This document shows, one piece after another, positions 1 to 8,798 of a DNA stretch of 60,833 bases. The stretch comes from UBA2277 sp035477615 (GTDB taxonomy: Bacteria; Patescibacteriota; Microgenomatia; UBA1400; MFAQ01). The notes under the pieces are model-generated. The model did not search any database. It was not told the origin of the DNA and worked only from the letters and a program-made list of their open reading frames with translations. Location: contig DATIKJ010000041.1 in the NCBI GenBank assembly GCA_035477615.1, positions 1-60,833 on the forward strand, in the 5' to 3' direction. A program made the translations under genes and the position numbers. Each line of letters opens with the position of its first letter. Position 1 is the stretch's first letter.

Positions 1-651
1 ACTTGATGCTGGAATTAATGAATTATTTTTGTCTGGAAAATAAGGACTGCCCATATAACCACCCCAAAGACGATAACCGTCCATAGCGTATTGCTCGTCA
101 CAGTTCATAGCAGTCAAAACCGAGTACTTGGACTGGAGATACTGGAGTGAGTAGCTATCAAGATGCCAGGCAGAAACAGATTTTGGATAAAAGCCGAAAC
201 GTTTGAAGAAAGTATCCATGTAGGTATCGATGAGCAAAAGCCGATCACTCTGGGTGTATCCAGAAAGAAAAACGCGATTGGCATTGTGAATAGAGTAGCC
301 TTCTGGGTAAATGACACCTGCATCTCGTGTAAGCCAGGGGGTGATTTCCAAAAAGGCTCCGAGTGATTGATGAGGATCTATATCTGAAAGATTTTTAAAA
401 AAACCTGATATCGTGGCGTCGATAACTGCGTCGAAGCGAAGTAGCCAGGTAACAGGAAGGGCTGAGTGGGTAGACTCTTGATACTGATATATAGGTAGGT
501 CGAGTGGTGTTTGATCTTTCATCACCCAGCTTTCATAACCGACAACAGGGTTCGAGACGGTGACATAAGTTTTTGGAATAAAAGCTTGAACCGACTTTGG
601 CAAGAAAAGAATCAAAAGAAGTGGAAGAAGAACAAGAAGTCTTTTAAACAT
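1..651 (-). CDS. secreted polysaccharide-deacetylase-like protein (3' part off the window)
   Basis: The reading frame is open from an ATG at 651 to the window edge, giving the first 217 residues. Residues 1-23 are a typical signal peptide (basic start, Leu-rich core, VQA-F cleavage region). Later stretches (FDAVID at 73-78, TPWLTRD at 104-110, WHLDS at 162-166) have the look of polysaccharide-deacetylase or glycosidase-type barrel proteins, but the diagnostic C-terminal half is missing, so function is tentative. The ATG overlaps the end of the flippase gene by 8 bases, so the two are co-translated, and an extracellular glycan-modifying role fits the cluster. The short ORF antisense to it at 163-366 is not considered real. 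Confidence 0.6.
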   Translation of the reverse strand, partial: MFKRLLVLLPLLLILFLPKSVQAFIPKTYVTVSNPVVGYESWVMKDQTPLDLPIYQYQESTHSALPVTWLLRFDAVIDATISGFFKNLSDIDPHQSLGAFLEITPWLTRDAGVIYPEGYSIHNANRVFLSGYTQSDRLLLIDTYMDTFFKRFGFYPKSVSAWHLDSYSLQYLQSKYSVLTAMNCDEQYAMDGYRLWGGYMGSPYFPDKNNSLIPASS

Positions 652-2119
652 GTTTAATTTTGAAGTAGTTTAAAGTGTTGGTAAAAAAGGAGATTCCCTC
701 AACAAGAATAATAGTACTGAAATATATTGAAGCAGAAAAAACACCAATAATTACAAGTGAAATAACTGATGTACCAAAATGAATAAAGACTGAGAGAAAT
801 ATACTCATGATGAAAGTGGCTATTAAAGGAGTTTTGAGAATATTTAATAAATTGAATTGAACATATTTACGAGCCATAAAGATAGTGATGATCGAAGAGG
901 TGGCAATGATGATAACGGCGTAGGAAACACCCATGTAGCCAAATTTGAGAGCTAGCAAAGGCATAGTGGCCCAGGTTAATCCTGTCCACATAAGCATTAG
1001 TTTAAAAGTGGTTTTAATATGACCAGTGGCATTCAGAAGATTGGTTAGACTGGTGGAGATGCTGGCCCAAGCAGAGTTATATAGATAGATATAGAGAGGA
1101 ATTAAGGCAGGAAGCCATTTACTGTATCGAGGAATAATATTTATGAGAGGGAGAGCAAAAAAGCCCATGCCAACGAGAATGGGAAAGGCGGCTAGACACA
1201 TATATTTAAGACTAATCTCTACGGCTCTAGCTAATTTTTCTTTGTCATGCTGGAGTCGGGCAAAGGTGGGAAAAGAAACTTTAGTGAGATTGTCCATCAC
1301 TATACGTAAAGGTAAACCTGCCCAACGACTGGCCCAGCCAATATAACCTAAACCAGTAGTACCAATAATTTTGGTAAGGATGATGGTTAAACCATCATCT
1401 TTAAGAACGGCTAAAAAAGTATTTGCTTGATACGGAAGTCCGAAGCGTAAGAGGGAACGAAGAGAGTTACGATAGATACCAATAACAGGTTTCCAAGGAT
1501 AGACAATATACATAGTGACCAAGCCAACAATGCCACGAGCGAGAACAGCATAAGTAAAGGAAGTAACACCAAAACCTTTCCAAGCAAAGTAAACAGCAAT
1601 AAAGTTGAAGGCAAGAGTTTCGAGTATTTGGGGAAGAATTAATTTATTGAATTTAATTTCTCTTTCAAGCATGATCGAAGGAATGGTTTTGAGGGAACTT
1701 AAGAAAAGAGAGATGCCCATGGCATAGAGAAGATGCATACCCGCTTGATCAATGTTGTATTGAATACGAATAAAGGGACCAGCAAGATAAAGAAGAATCA
1801 GCAAAGTAACAACAAGAATTTGTTGAATAGAAAAGGTGGTGGCAAGATCTTGTTTGGTAACGGTTTCTTTTTTCTGGATAAGAGCAGCGGCCAAACCAAC
1901 ATCGGAAAAATAGGCTAAGAAATTAACGACTGACGAAACAAGATAAAAGATGCCGTAGATATTGGGATCAAGAAAGATGGTAAGGGCGAGGGTGGCAACA
2001 AAAGAAATAATCTGAACGACAAAAGTACGAGAAATAAGAGCCAGTACTCCAGACACAGATCGTCGTTTAACCTCTTGGTACTCTAACACTTGTGGTTCAT
2101 CAGCGCTGGCGTCGAGCAT
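644..2119 (-). CDS. Wzx-type oligosaccharide flippase (MOP superfamily)
   Basis: A 491-residue protein that is almost entirely membrane segments (about 12-14), starting with a short cytosolic stretch and the segment RTFVVQIISFVATLALTI. Length, early glycine/proline pattern and the long run of paired helices match the polysaccharide-biosynthesis/Wzx family, which moves undecaprenyl-linked oligosaccharides from the inner to the outer leaflet of the plasma membrane. It overlaps both neighbours by a few bases (20 with the upstream GT-C-like gene, 8 with the downstream secreted protein), so it belongs to one minus-strand operon with glycosyltransferases. This supports a glycan-export role. The substrate cannot be told from the sequence. 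Confidence 0.85.
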   Translation of the reverse strand: MLDASADEPQVLEYQEVKRRSVSGVLALISRTFVVQIISFVATLALTIFLDPNIYGIFYLVSSVVNFLAYFSDVGLAAALIQKKETVTKQDLATTFSIQQILVVTLLILLYLAGPFIRIQYNIDQAGMHLLYAMGISLFLSSLKTIPSIMLEREIKFNKLILPQILETLAFNFIAVYFAWKGFGVTSFTYAVLARGIVGLVTMYIVYPWKPVIGIYRNSLRSLLRFGLPYQANTFLAVLKDDGLTIILTKIIGTTGLGYIGWASRWAGLPLRIVMDNLTKVSFPTFARLQHDKEKLARAVEISLKYMCLAAFPILVGMGFFALPLINIIPRYSKWLPALIPLYIYLYNSAWASISTSLTNLLNATGHIKTTFKLMLMWTGLTWATMPLLALKFGYMGVSYAVIIIATSSIITIFMARKYVQFNLLNILKTPLIATFIMSIFLSVFIHFGTSVISLVIIGVFSASIYFSTIILVEGISFFTNTLNYFKIKHV

Positions 2120-3791
2120 AGATAGTAAGTCTTATTAATATTATTATCGAAATTAAAGTAATGATGTCTGACCCGAGACGAATTGGAGTATAGCCAATTT
2201 TAGCGTAGACAGTATGAATACCAAAAGGAACATCAACAATAACTCTACCAAGATCAGGGTCGGCAATCGTGGTAACAATTCGATTATCAACTTTGGTAAC
2301 TAGACCGGGAAAAGAAAATAATGGAAGCATAATCTTGGCTGAAGGTGAAGAAACGTTGGCATCAAAACTCAACCAGTTAGTTCCAGAAGAATAGTTTAAA
2401 ATTCCACCTCGACCTTCATTAAAGACGGGAATGGTAAAAGCAGGTTCTCCTGGAGGAGTTGGTGCTGATTTGGGAAGATAGTCAAATATTCCACCGGTGA
2501 CTTGAAGCTCCCATTGACGTCCAGCCATTTTTTCTTCAAAACTGACTCTGGTTGGTCTTTCAACACGAAAGAAAGGCATGTTCCAGACAATGACACCAAC
2601 AGAAAGAAGGATAATAATTAGTTTTTTAAATAGATTAGGCACTTTGATGGTAGCTAAATAACCAGCAGTAAAGGAAAAGTAAAAGACAATTAGAGCAACA
2701 AGTCTCCAGGGGAACTGGGAGTACTGTAATAAAGAAATTCTCTGCCAGACGGGCAAGGAGCGACTATGACAAAGAAAAGCATAAATAAAACCAAAGAAAA
2801 CAGACATTAATATCATAAGAGATGATGTTTTGTGATTTTTTAAACGGAAGATAGCAATAACTGAGGCAATAAGAGCAACTATCCACTGGAGTTGGCCAAT
2901 AGAAAAGGACATACCGTCGTCTGGACCCCAAGTGGAACCACCATAACCCCAGAAACGTGAGAAAAACATTTGATTAATATCAGCATAGTGAGCCATGTAA
3001 TTAAAATAGCCTGACATCATGGAGTCGACATGGACAAATTTTTGTTCTAAGACAACGGGTAAAAAGAAAAAAGCAGAAAGACCAAGTCCAAGTAATCCAG
3101 AGATTACTAAGGTTTTAATTGCTTTGATATTTTTGGTTCTCCATATCCAGAAAAGTGCCCAGATGATGGCTGTAGGAGCAAATATCATTGTCATAACGTT
3201 GTGAGAAGTAAGTTGTCCCATTAGGGCAACAGCAAAAAGAAGAAAACTTTTCCAGGAGAATTTTTTGGCAATTAATTCGTAGATAAATAGCAGAACAAAG
3301 GGGAACCAGACCATACCCCAGGCTTCATTTTGAGCGCCACGAACATAGACATCGACTGAGTGATACGGGGCATAGACATAAAACAGCGCAGAAAGGACTC
3401 CTCCCCACTTGCCAAAAAACTCTCTGGCTAGATAGTACATGCCGACTCCAGATAAGACAAAGGCTAAAGCAAACATGATCTTGATTGGCCAAAAGAAACC
3501 AAGACCTAAAAAAACCATAATTTGCATTGGGTAATAAGGCATAGGAGGATAAAACTGCATCAAAGGATAACCATAGCCATAACCTGCATCTGGAACCCAA
3601 CGGCAAGGGAATTGACCATCTTGGAAACATTTGTTTAATTCATAAAGACGAAATGATTGAAGATCATCGTGCATCGTAAAGTAACCAGGCTGAAGCAAAC
3701 TAAAGATTGAAGGTACCAGAAGAATTATCAATAAAATTTCGACCTTGAAACGGCTAATAAATTGCCAGATTTTTTTCATTACTAGGATCAT
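2100..3791 (-). CDS. large membrane protein, 6-pyruvoyl-tetrahydropterin-synthase-related (GT-C-like)
   Basis: 563 residues with about 10-11 membrane helices, then a soluble domain at roughly 400-535 and a final helix. Just after the first helix is a loop with HDDLQ (41-45), an acidic pair placed as in GT-C glycosyltransferases, followed by Gly/Tyr/Pro-rich segments. The arrangement matches the membrane family named 6-pyruvoyl-tetrahydropterin-synthase-related, which despite its name is a membrane protein with a probable glycan role. A second in-frame ATG (residue 5) precedes KKIWQ and could be the real start. The ATG shares one base with the stop codon of the upstream gene (TAATG), implying translational coupling. 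Confidence 0.7.
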   Translation of the reverse strand: MILVMKKIWQFISRFKVEILLIILLVPSIFSLLQPGYFTMHDDLQSFRLYELNKCFQDGQFPCRWVPDAGYGYGYPLMQFYPPMPYYPMQIMVFLGLGFFWPIKIMFALAFVLSGVGMYYLAREFFGKWGGVLSALFYVYAPYHSVDVYVRGAQNEAWGMVWFPFVLLFIYELIAKKFSWKSFLLFAVALMGQLTSHNVMTMIFAPTAIIWALFWIWRTKNIKAIKTLVISGLLGLGLSAFFFLPVVLEQKFVHVDSMMSGYFNYMAHYADINQMFFSRFWGYGGSTWGPDDGMSFSIGQLQWIVALIASVIAIFRLKNHKTSSLMILMSVFFGFIYAFLCHSRSLPVWQRISLLQYSQFPWRLVALIVFYFSFTAGYLATIKVPNLFKKLIIILLSVGVIVWNMPFFRVERPTRVSFEEKMAGRQWELQVTGGIFDYLPKSAPTPPGEPAFTIPVFNEGRGGILNYSSGTNWLSFDANVSSPSAKIMLPLFSFPGLVTKVDNRIVTTIADPDLGRVIVDVPFGIHTVYAKIGYTPIRLGSDIITLISIIILIRLTIYARRQR

Positions 3792-5305
3792 TATAAAGAG
3801 TTTGGCTGGTAGCGGTAAAGCTGAAGAACTTCTTGAGTGCCATCTTGGCGAACAGTTTTAGGAAACTCTTTTATTAATTGGAGATCTTTTAGAGAATTGG
3901 CTGGTAGATGATTTCTGGATTTATTAAGAACGAAGAATCTTTGATTTTCTTCTGAGGTATTTACTAGTCCCTCTGGAATGGAACTGACATAAGGATTTGA
4001 GCCAACAACAATAATGTCTTTATGACCCTCGGTGTAAATTTGAAGACCGTCAGGAAGAGTTCCGAAATAACCTTCGGTAAAGATGACAACTTTGTTTCCT
4101 TTTGATTCAAGATCAATTAGGTAATTGGCTACTTCTTTCTGTCCCCAACCAGCTGTCCATTCTTCTAGATAGCCATTATGCATATCAAAAGAAAGTGGAG
4201 CTTTACTCGGTTGAAAAACACATAGTAAGGAAATGATTAAGGGAACAACAAGAAGAACAAGTGAAGAGAGTTTTATAAGAAGTCCTTTACGAGTAATCAA
4301 CCAGTTGAGACCAAAACCAATGACAGGAATAAGAGGAATGATGGCAAAAAGAATATAACGGCTGGTATAGACTTTGGCGATTGATGCTTGAGCAAAAAGA
4401 GGAATTAAAGAAGCGAGTATTAAAAAAATTGATATACCTCTTGTCTTTTTTGGAAATAGCCCAAAGAAAAGCGTGAGTAGTAGAGTGGGGGTAAAAAGAA
4501 GCCAAAGCCAGTTTAAGGTAGTCTTTAAATTACCAACGAGAGGATTGAGAGGATGACTTAAAACTTCTTTCCAAGTAAAGAGATAGTCTTGATTTCTAGC
4601 ACCAATCATATTAAAGCTTGGCCCTAAACGAAGAATGTTGTACATAATTTGAGAAATAACAACGGTAGCAAAGAGACCAATAAGAAGATTTCCTAGAGAT
4701 TTTAAATTGTAATCTTTGGGTCGACAGAAAAAGACGAGAGCAAGGACTAACCAAAAATAAAAAAAGATTGCTGGTGATTTGGTGAGTAATCCTCCACCGA
4801 TAAAGAAACCAAGAAGCATGGCGTGATCAAGTCTTTGTGTTTTAGAAAATAAAACTGAAAGGGAGATTGACCATACACCAAACATGGCAAGCATGGAGTC
4901 TGCGAGAGCCATCCGATCGAAAAATACCGAGAAGGGAAGCACTGCAAATGTAAGAAGAGTAAGGGCAACAATAAGAAAATTCCTAAAAAGAACAAATGAG
5001 AGAAAACCGAGACCTAAAAAGGTACCAAACCCTGTAGCTACGGAAACAAGACGACCAGCAACTAAAGGATCGTCTGATACTTTGAAAAAAGGAATAGTAG
5101 ACCACATAAAAAGTGGTTGTTTACCATCTGTTTGAGGAAGGAATCTAAGGCTTGATTCAGTTTTCATAATCTGAGACCAACGAATATAGATGGCTTCGTC
5201 GACAAAGACAGGAATATTATTAAGCTTTGATAGTCTTAAAAAGAAAAATAAGCAAAAAGCCAGAAGAGAGATTGTGATTATCCAGAATGTTTTACTTTTG
5301 ATCAT
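3791..5305 (-). CDS. GT39/ArnT-like membrane glycosyltransferase
   Basis: 504 residues: an N-terminal helix, then an extracytoplasmic loop with VDEAIY (acidic pair D36-E37), then ten or more helices and a soluble C-terminal region of about 110 residues. The acidic pair after the first helix and the later FDRMALADS segment are hallmarks of the PMT/ArnT class of GT-C enzymes, which transfer sugars from a polyprenyl-phosphate carrier outside the membrane. The first codons overlap the end of the upstream polyprenyl-phosphate-glucose synthase-like gene by 14 bases; that enzyme could make its donor. The acceptor is unknown. Confidence 0.8.
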   Translation of the reverse strand: MIKSKTFWIITISLLAFCLFFFLRLSKLNNIPVFVDEAIYIRWSQIMKTESSLRFLPQTDGKQPLFMWSTIPFFKVSDDPLVAGRLVSVATGFGTFLGLGFLSFVLFRNFLIVALTLLTFAVLPFSVFFDRMALADSMLAMFGVWSISLSVLFSKTQRLDHAMLLGFFIGGGLLTKSPAIFFYFWLVLALVFFCRPKDYNLKSLGNLLIGLFATVVISQIMYNILRLGPSFNMIGARNQDYLFTWKEVLSHPLNPLVGNLKTTLNWLWLLFTPTLLLTLFFGLFPKKTRGISIFLILASLIPLFAQASIAKVYTSRYILFAIIPLIPVIGFGLNWLITRKGLLIKLSSLVLLVVPLIISLLCVFQPSKAPLSFDMHNGYLEEWTAGWGQKEVANYLIDLESKGNKVVIFTEGYFGTLPDGLQIYTEGHKDIIVVGSNPYVSSIPEGLVNTSEENQRFFVLNKSRNHLPANSLKDLQLIKEFPKTVRQDGTQEVLQLYRYQPNSL

Positions 5306-6053
5306 ACATTCCTTTTAAATCATTTATTTTGACGCCTAAAATTTGTTTCAACATGTCGGTTGATTCCTTGATGAATCTTTTGTCTTTGCCTGTAGAAGTG
5401 TCTTCATCTTTCCACTCAACATCGACTTCTTTAAGTTTTTGCCCAAATTTTTCGGCTAAGAAAAGTAACTCTACATCAAAAGCAGAGACAGACCATCCTT
5501 TGGATACTTTTTTATCCGACATTACGGAGAGTTTGGGAAAAATTTTTTTGGCGACAGTGGTGTTGAAGGCTTTAAATCCACACTGTGTATCAACAACATC
5601 TCTAAGCAAAAATAATCCTCTTATAAAACGAAAACCCCAGGAGGTAAGTTGTCTAAACCATGGAAAGTTGGCTCTAGCCTTGCCACGAGAACCAAATACG
5701 ACAGTGTAGCCTTCATCAAACCAAGGCAGAAGTTTTTCAACTTCTTTGAGTGGAGTTGATTGATCCATGTCGGTAAAAAGGACAATCTTGCCTTTGGCGG
5801 ACTTTATTCCAGCATAGACAGCTTTAGCTTTGCCACCATGTAGATTGGGAAGAACTCTAAATCCGGAATGGCTTCGAGAAAAAGCTTGTGCAATTTCCCG
5901 ACTACCATCAGTAGAACCATCATCACTGATGATGACTTCATAACCGTAGCTTACCCTTTTTAGATATGAATAAACTTGGTCCAGAACTCCCCTTTCGAGA
6001 TTTTCTTTCTCATTAAAATTCGGAATAACGATTGATAGTTTTATATCGGACAT
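5292..6053 (-). CDS. GT2 glycosyltransferase, dolichyl-phosphate beta-glucosyltransferase (Alg5)-like
   Basis: 253 residues with a GT2 GT-A fold: VIPNFNEKENL at 9-19, SDDGSTDGS (D44, D45) for nucleotide binding, and TDMDQSTP with the metal-binding DxD at D95/D97, followed by QCGFKAF. The spacing and the DMDQST form are typical of Alg5-like enzymes that make polyprenyl-phosphate-glucose from UDP-glucose. There is no C-terminal membrane helix, so it is probably a peripheral membrane protein. It lies between oligoribonuclease and a GT-C enzyme and overlaps the latter, consistent with donor supply. Sugar specificity is inferred from the family only. Confidence 0.8.
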   Translation of the reverse strand: MSDIKLSIVIPNFNEKENLERGVLDQVYSYLKRVSYGYEVIISDDGSTDGSREIAQAFSRSHSGFRVLPNLHGGKAKAVYAGIKSAKGKIVLFTDMDQSTPLKEVEKLLPWFDEGYTVVFGSRGKARANFPWFRQLTSWGFRFIRGLFLLRDVVDTQCGFKAFNTTVAKKIFPKLSVMSDKKVSKGWSVSAFDVELLFLAEKFGQKLKEVDVEWKDEDTSTGKDKRFIKESTDMLKQILGVKINDLKGMYDQK

Positions 6054-6056
6054 AGA

Positions 6057-6593
6057 TTATTTAAACATGCTTGCCTTGTAGTATTTTAACTCATCTATAG
6101 ACTCAAGAACGTCATCGTGAGCACGATGACGTTCGACTTTAATATTTCTTGGTATATCAGGATACCAGCGTTCTGCTAGCTCTTTGATTGTTGAGACATC
6201 TATAATCCGGTAGTGAACATACTCAACAATCTCAGGCATGTGCAGCCTTAAAAATTCTTTGTCAAAATGGACTGAACTGCCGGCAAGTAGGGCTGTTTTT
6301 GAAGGACAGTATTTTTTAATGAAATCTAAAGTTTGTTTTTCGGCATCTTGAAGACTAACAGTTGATTCATGAATAGCATCGAGGAGACCAGACATGGCGA
6401 AGTGTTCCCTGGACCAGTCGCTCATCTGACTATTAATGGTTGGTGGGTGATGAATAACAAGATCCGGACCTTCGGCTAAAACGTTGAGGAATGAGTCGGT
6501 GATGACTGTGGAGATCTCGACTATTTTGTCTTTTTGAGGGTTGAGGCCTGTTGTTTCAAGATCGAGCCATACTAGATTACCATTGGTTGTCAT
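6057..6593 (-). CDS. orn: oligoribonuclease
   Basis: 178 residues, the usual length of Orn, which degrades 2-5-nt RNA and pGpG fragments from 3' to 5'. The DEDDh exonuclease motifs are all visible: WLDLETTG (D11, E13), SSVHFDKEF (middle Asp), and HRAHDD near the C-terminus (H156, D161). The gene sits inside a glycosyltransferase operon, 3 bases upstream of the Alg5-like gene and overlapping the preceding GT-C gene by 4 bases, so it is co-transcribed with unrelated envelope genes. A DHH-family nanoRNase-like protein is also encoded in this window at 45265-46350, so two routes for nano-RNA turnover may coexist. Confidence 0.92.
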   Translation of the reverse strand: MTTNGNLVWLDLETTGLNPQKDKIVEISTVITDSFLNVLAEGPDLVIHHPPTINSQMSDWSREHFAMSGLLDAIHESTVSLQDAEKQTLDFIKKYCPSKTALLAGSSVHFDKEFLRLHMPEIVEYVHYRIIDVSTIKELAERWYPDIPRNIKVERHRAHDDVLESIDELKYYKASMFK

Positions 6594-8080
6594 TTTGGGT
6601 GAATTAAGCGATATATTTTAATGTTGTCAACTTCCCATTGATTGTCTATTTTGGCGATACCAAAAATGGCAATTTGATACTGGGAGTGGCCTTCAGGTTT
6701 GCATGTGTCACCATCTTCGCAGATAACAAAAAGCTGATTGGTGATTTTGTTTTGATCTTTCTCAAGAGCGGAGTTCTTGTTTTCCAAAAAGTAACGATAT
6801 GATTCGTCGTAGTTTTGTTTGGAAATCAGGCCGAGATTGAACGGTTCCTCTTTTGATTCTTTAATGATAAGGTCGGCTACTTGCTCTGTTCGCTGGAGTT
6901 GACGATTGGGAGAACCAAGTGTAGGGCTAGTACTCAAGGCATTAGTGATTATTGCAATGAGAAAAATAATGGTTGCCCATTTAATAAGAGAGTATTTTTT
7001 AAGAAAATTGGAGACAATGGATCCTGAAAGTAAAAATAGTGCAGGGTATATAAGACCCAGATAGTGAATATATATTGGTTGGCTATAAAGACTTAGCCCA
7101 AGAATAGGAAAAAGTATCCAAGCAGAAAGAATTTTTATATGATTCTGGCGACGTCTTAAAAACATGAAGGTGGCAGAGACAAGACAAAGAATGATTGAGT
7201 ATATTAAGGCTGGTTTTTCGTTTCCTGATAATAAAGCTGATTGAGAAAATGAAAATATTGATAATGGTTTGGTAAAAAACTCACCAAGATTAAAAACGCC
7301 CGACTTAACTGAGAGCAAGGCAGAAAAGGCTGAAAGGTTCATGCCCTGATGTTTGATGTCAAAAAGAATCAGAGGTGACATGAGAAGAAGAAAAAGGAGA
7401 ATACCAAAAATGGTTTTTTTGATGAAAGATGTTTGAAGACTTTTTTCTTTTTTTATTTTAATGAAGGTTAGAAACCAAAATAATCCAATAGTTGGTATCA
7501 AGAGAAATGCTAGATAGTGCATTTGAAGAGCAAAAGCAGTGCTTATGCCAATGAGAGGAAGCCATAGATATTTTTTATTTCCCCAAACTTGATAAATTCC
7601 CCAAATAGACAAGAGAGCAAAGAAAGGCATGGGGTTGGGATTCGAGGAAGTTCTGCCATAGATTATGGCAACAGGAGAAATGGTATAAAGCATGGCTGTA
7701 ATAATTGCTGCTTGTTTGCCAAACCAGACTCTTGCGACATACCAAGTAAAAAGGATTGTTGCAACACTTAAAAAAGCGATCATAATAGCGGGCCCAACAG
7801 GGTTGAGACTAGAGAGAAAAAGTGCGGGAGCCATCATGTAGTAATAGAGAGGGCCAAGATACATGTTGCCAACACTGGTTTGAGGACCAATAAAAACTAG
7901 ATTGCCTTGGGTGATAAGGTCTCGCACAATACGAACATCTCGACCTTCATCTCCTAGAAATGTCATAAACTCATCAATTCTAAACAAGCGAAGAAAAAGC
8001 GCTAAAGAAAGAATTATTAGGAGTAAGACAAATTCACACCTATTTTTTTTGATCCAACTGATCATCTGATTTTCTGCCAA
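6590..8080 (-). CDS. GT39/PMT-family membrane glycosyltransferase
   Basis: 496 residues with about 11 helices. The first periplasmic loop contains FLGDEGRD (D44, E45), the acidic pair expected for polyprenyl-phosphate-sugar-dependent GT-C enzymes, and a C-terminal soluble tail of about 110 residues follows the last helix. It overlaps the upstream GT2 gene by 19 bases and the downstream orn gene by 4 bases. The upstream DPM1-like GT2 enzyme probably makes the lipid-linked sugar it uses. Acceptor (glycan or protein) is not determinable here. Confidence 0.8.
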   Translation of the reverse strand: MAENQMISWIKKNRCEFVLLLIILSLALFLRLFRIDEFMTFLGDEGRDVRIVRDLITQGNLVFIGPQTSVGNMYLGPLYYYMMAPALFLSSLNPVGPAIMIAFLSVATILFTWYVARVWFGKQAAIITAMLYTISPVAIIYGRTSSNPNPMPFFALLSIWGIYQVWGNKKYLWLPLIGISTAFALQMHYLAFLLIPTIGLFWFLTFIKIKKEKSLQTSFIKKTIFGILLFLLLMSPLILFDIKHQGMNLSAFSALLSVKSGVFNLGEFFTKPLSIFSFSQSALLSGNEKPALIYSIILCLVSATFMFLRRRQNHIKILSAWILFPILGLSLYSQPIYIHYLGLIYPALFLLSGSIVSNFLKKYSLIKWATIIFLIAIITNALSTSPTLGSPNRQLQRTEQVADLIIKESKEEPFNLGLISKQNYDESYRYFLENKNSALEKDQNKITNQLFVICEDGDTCKPEGHSQYQIAIFGIAKIDNQWEVDNIKIYRLIHPK

Positions 8081-8772
8081 AGTTTAAATAAATCAATAAA
8101 GCTTTGGATAATAACGTTTAGCTTGGCACCAGTAGCTTCTCCAAATTTTCGGGGGTAGTGTTGAACTCCAATTTCAACTATCTTAAAACTGTCCTTTTTT
8201 GCCTTGATGAGAAACTCAGAGCTAATAAAAGCTCCTCTTTCGCTTTCTAGTTTGGGAATAGTGTCGACAACTTTTTTGGAGATAAGCTTGAAACCGCAGT
8301 CGATGTCTTTAACATTTAAACCAAAGAGTAAATAAACAATTAATTGCCAAATCTTAGAGTTTAGTTTGCGAGTGAAAGATACTTTGCGACCTAGATAATA
8401 ACCGATAACCATGTCGGCACTGGTTTTTTCCTGAGTATCGATGAAGCGACTTATTTCTTTGAAATTAAACTGACCATCTGAGTCGATAAAAGAGATCCAG
8501 GGGTATTTGCAACCATAGAGTCCGCTTTTGAAAGCGGCGCCATAGCCTCTGTTGGGTGAGTGGTGGATAACATGAATTTTTTTGTTGGCTCGTGCAAGAT
8601 CATCAGCAATTTTTCCGGTTTGATCTTTGGACCCATCATTGACAATGACAATCTCCCACTCAGATACATTTTTTTGGAGATTTTCGACTACATTTTTGAC
8701 TGTCCGTTTGAGATTGGCTTCTTCGTTGTAAGCCGGCAAAAACACGGACAATTTTTCTATTTGTCTCGTCAT
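8062..8772 (-). CDS. GT2 glycosyltransferase, polyprenyl-phosphate sugar synthase type
   Basis: 236 residues from an ATG at 8772 (a GTG two codons upstream would lie only one base from the -10 box, so the ATG is preferred). Motifs: FLPAYNEEANL at 11-21, VNDGSKDQ (D46), FIDSDGQF with DxD at D97/D99, and DCGFKL, as in dolichol-phosphate-mannose-synthase-like enzymes. No membrane helices are evident, so it acts at the cytosolic membrane face on a polyprenyl phosphate. It is the first gene of the minus-strand glycosyltransferase run and is divergently transcribed from the membrane protein at 8799. Confidence 0.82.
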   Translation of the reverse strand: MTRQIEKLSVFLPAYNEEANLKRTVKNVVENLQKNVSEWEIVIVNDGSKDQTGKIADDLARANKKIHVIHHSPNRGYGAAFKSGLYGCKYPWISFIDSDGQFNFKEISRFIDTQEKTSADMVIGYYLGRKVSFTRKLNSKIWQLIVYLLFGLNVKDIDCGFKLISKKVVDTIPKLESERGAFISSEFLIKAKKDSFKIVEIGVQHYPRKFGEATGAKLNVIIQSFIDLFKLWQKIR

Positions 8773-8779
8773 ACTCACA

Positions 8780-8789
8780 AGTATATACT
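8780..8789. promoter_or_regulatory. palindromic shared -10 element of a divergent promoter pair
   Basis: AGTATATACT is a perfect 10-base palindrome. It supplies TATACT on the minus strand (8780-8785), 7 bases before the ATG at 8772, and TATACT on the plus strand (8784-8789), 9 bases before the ATG at 8799. The two -10 boxes overlap, so the promoters probably exclude each other. Confidence 0.55.
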
Positions 8790-8798
8790 AAGAGGTAG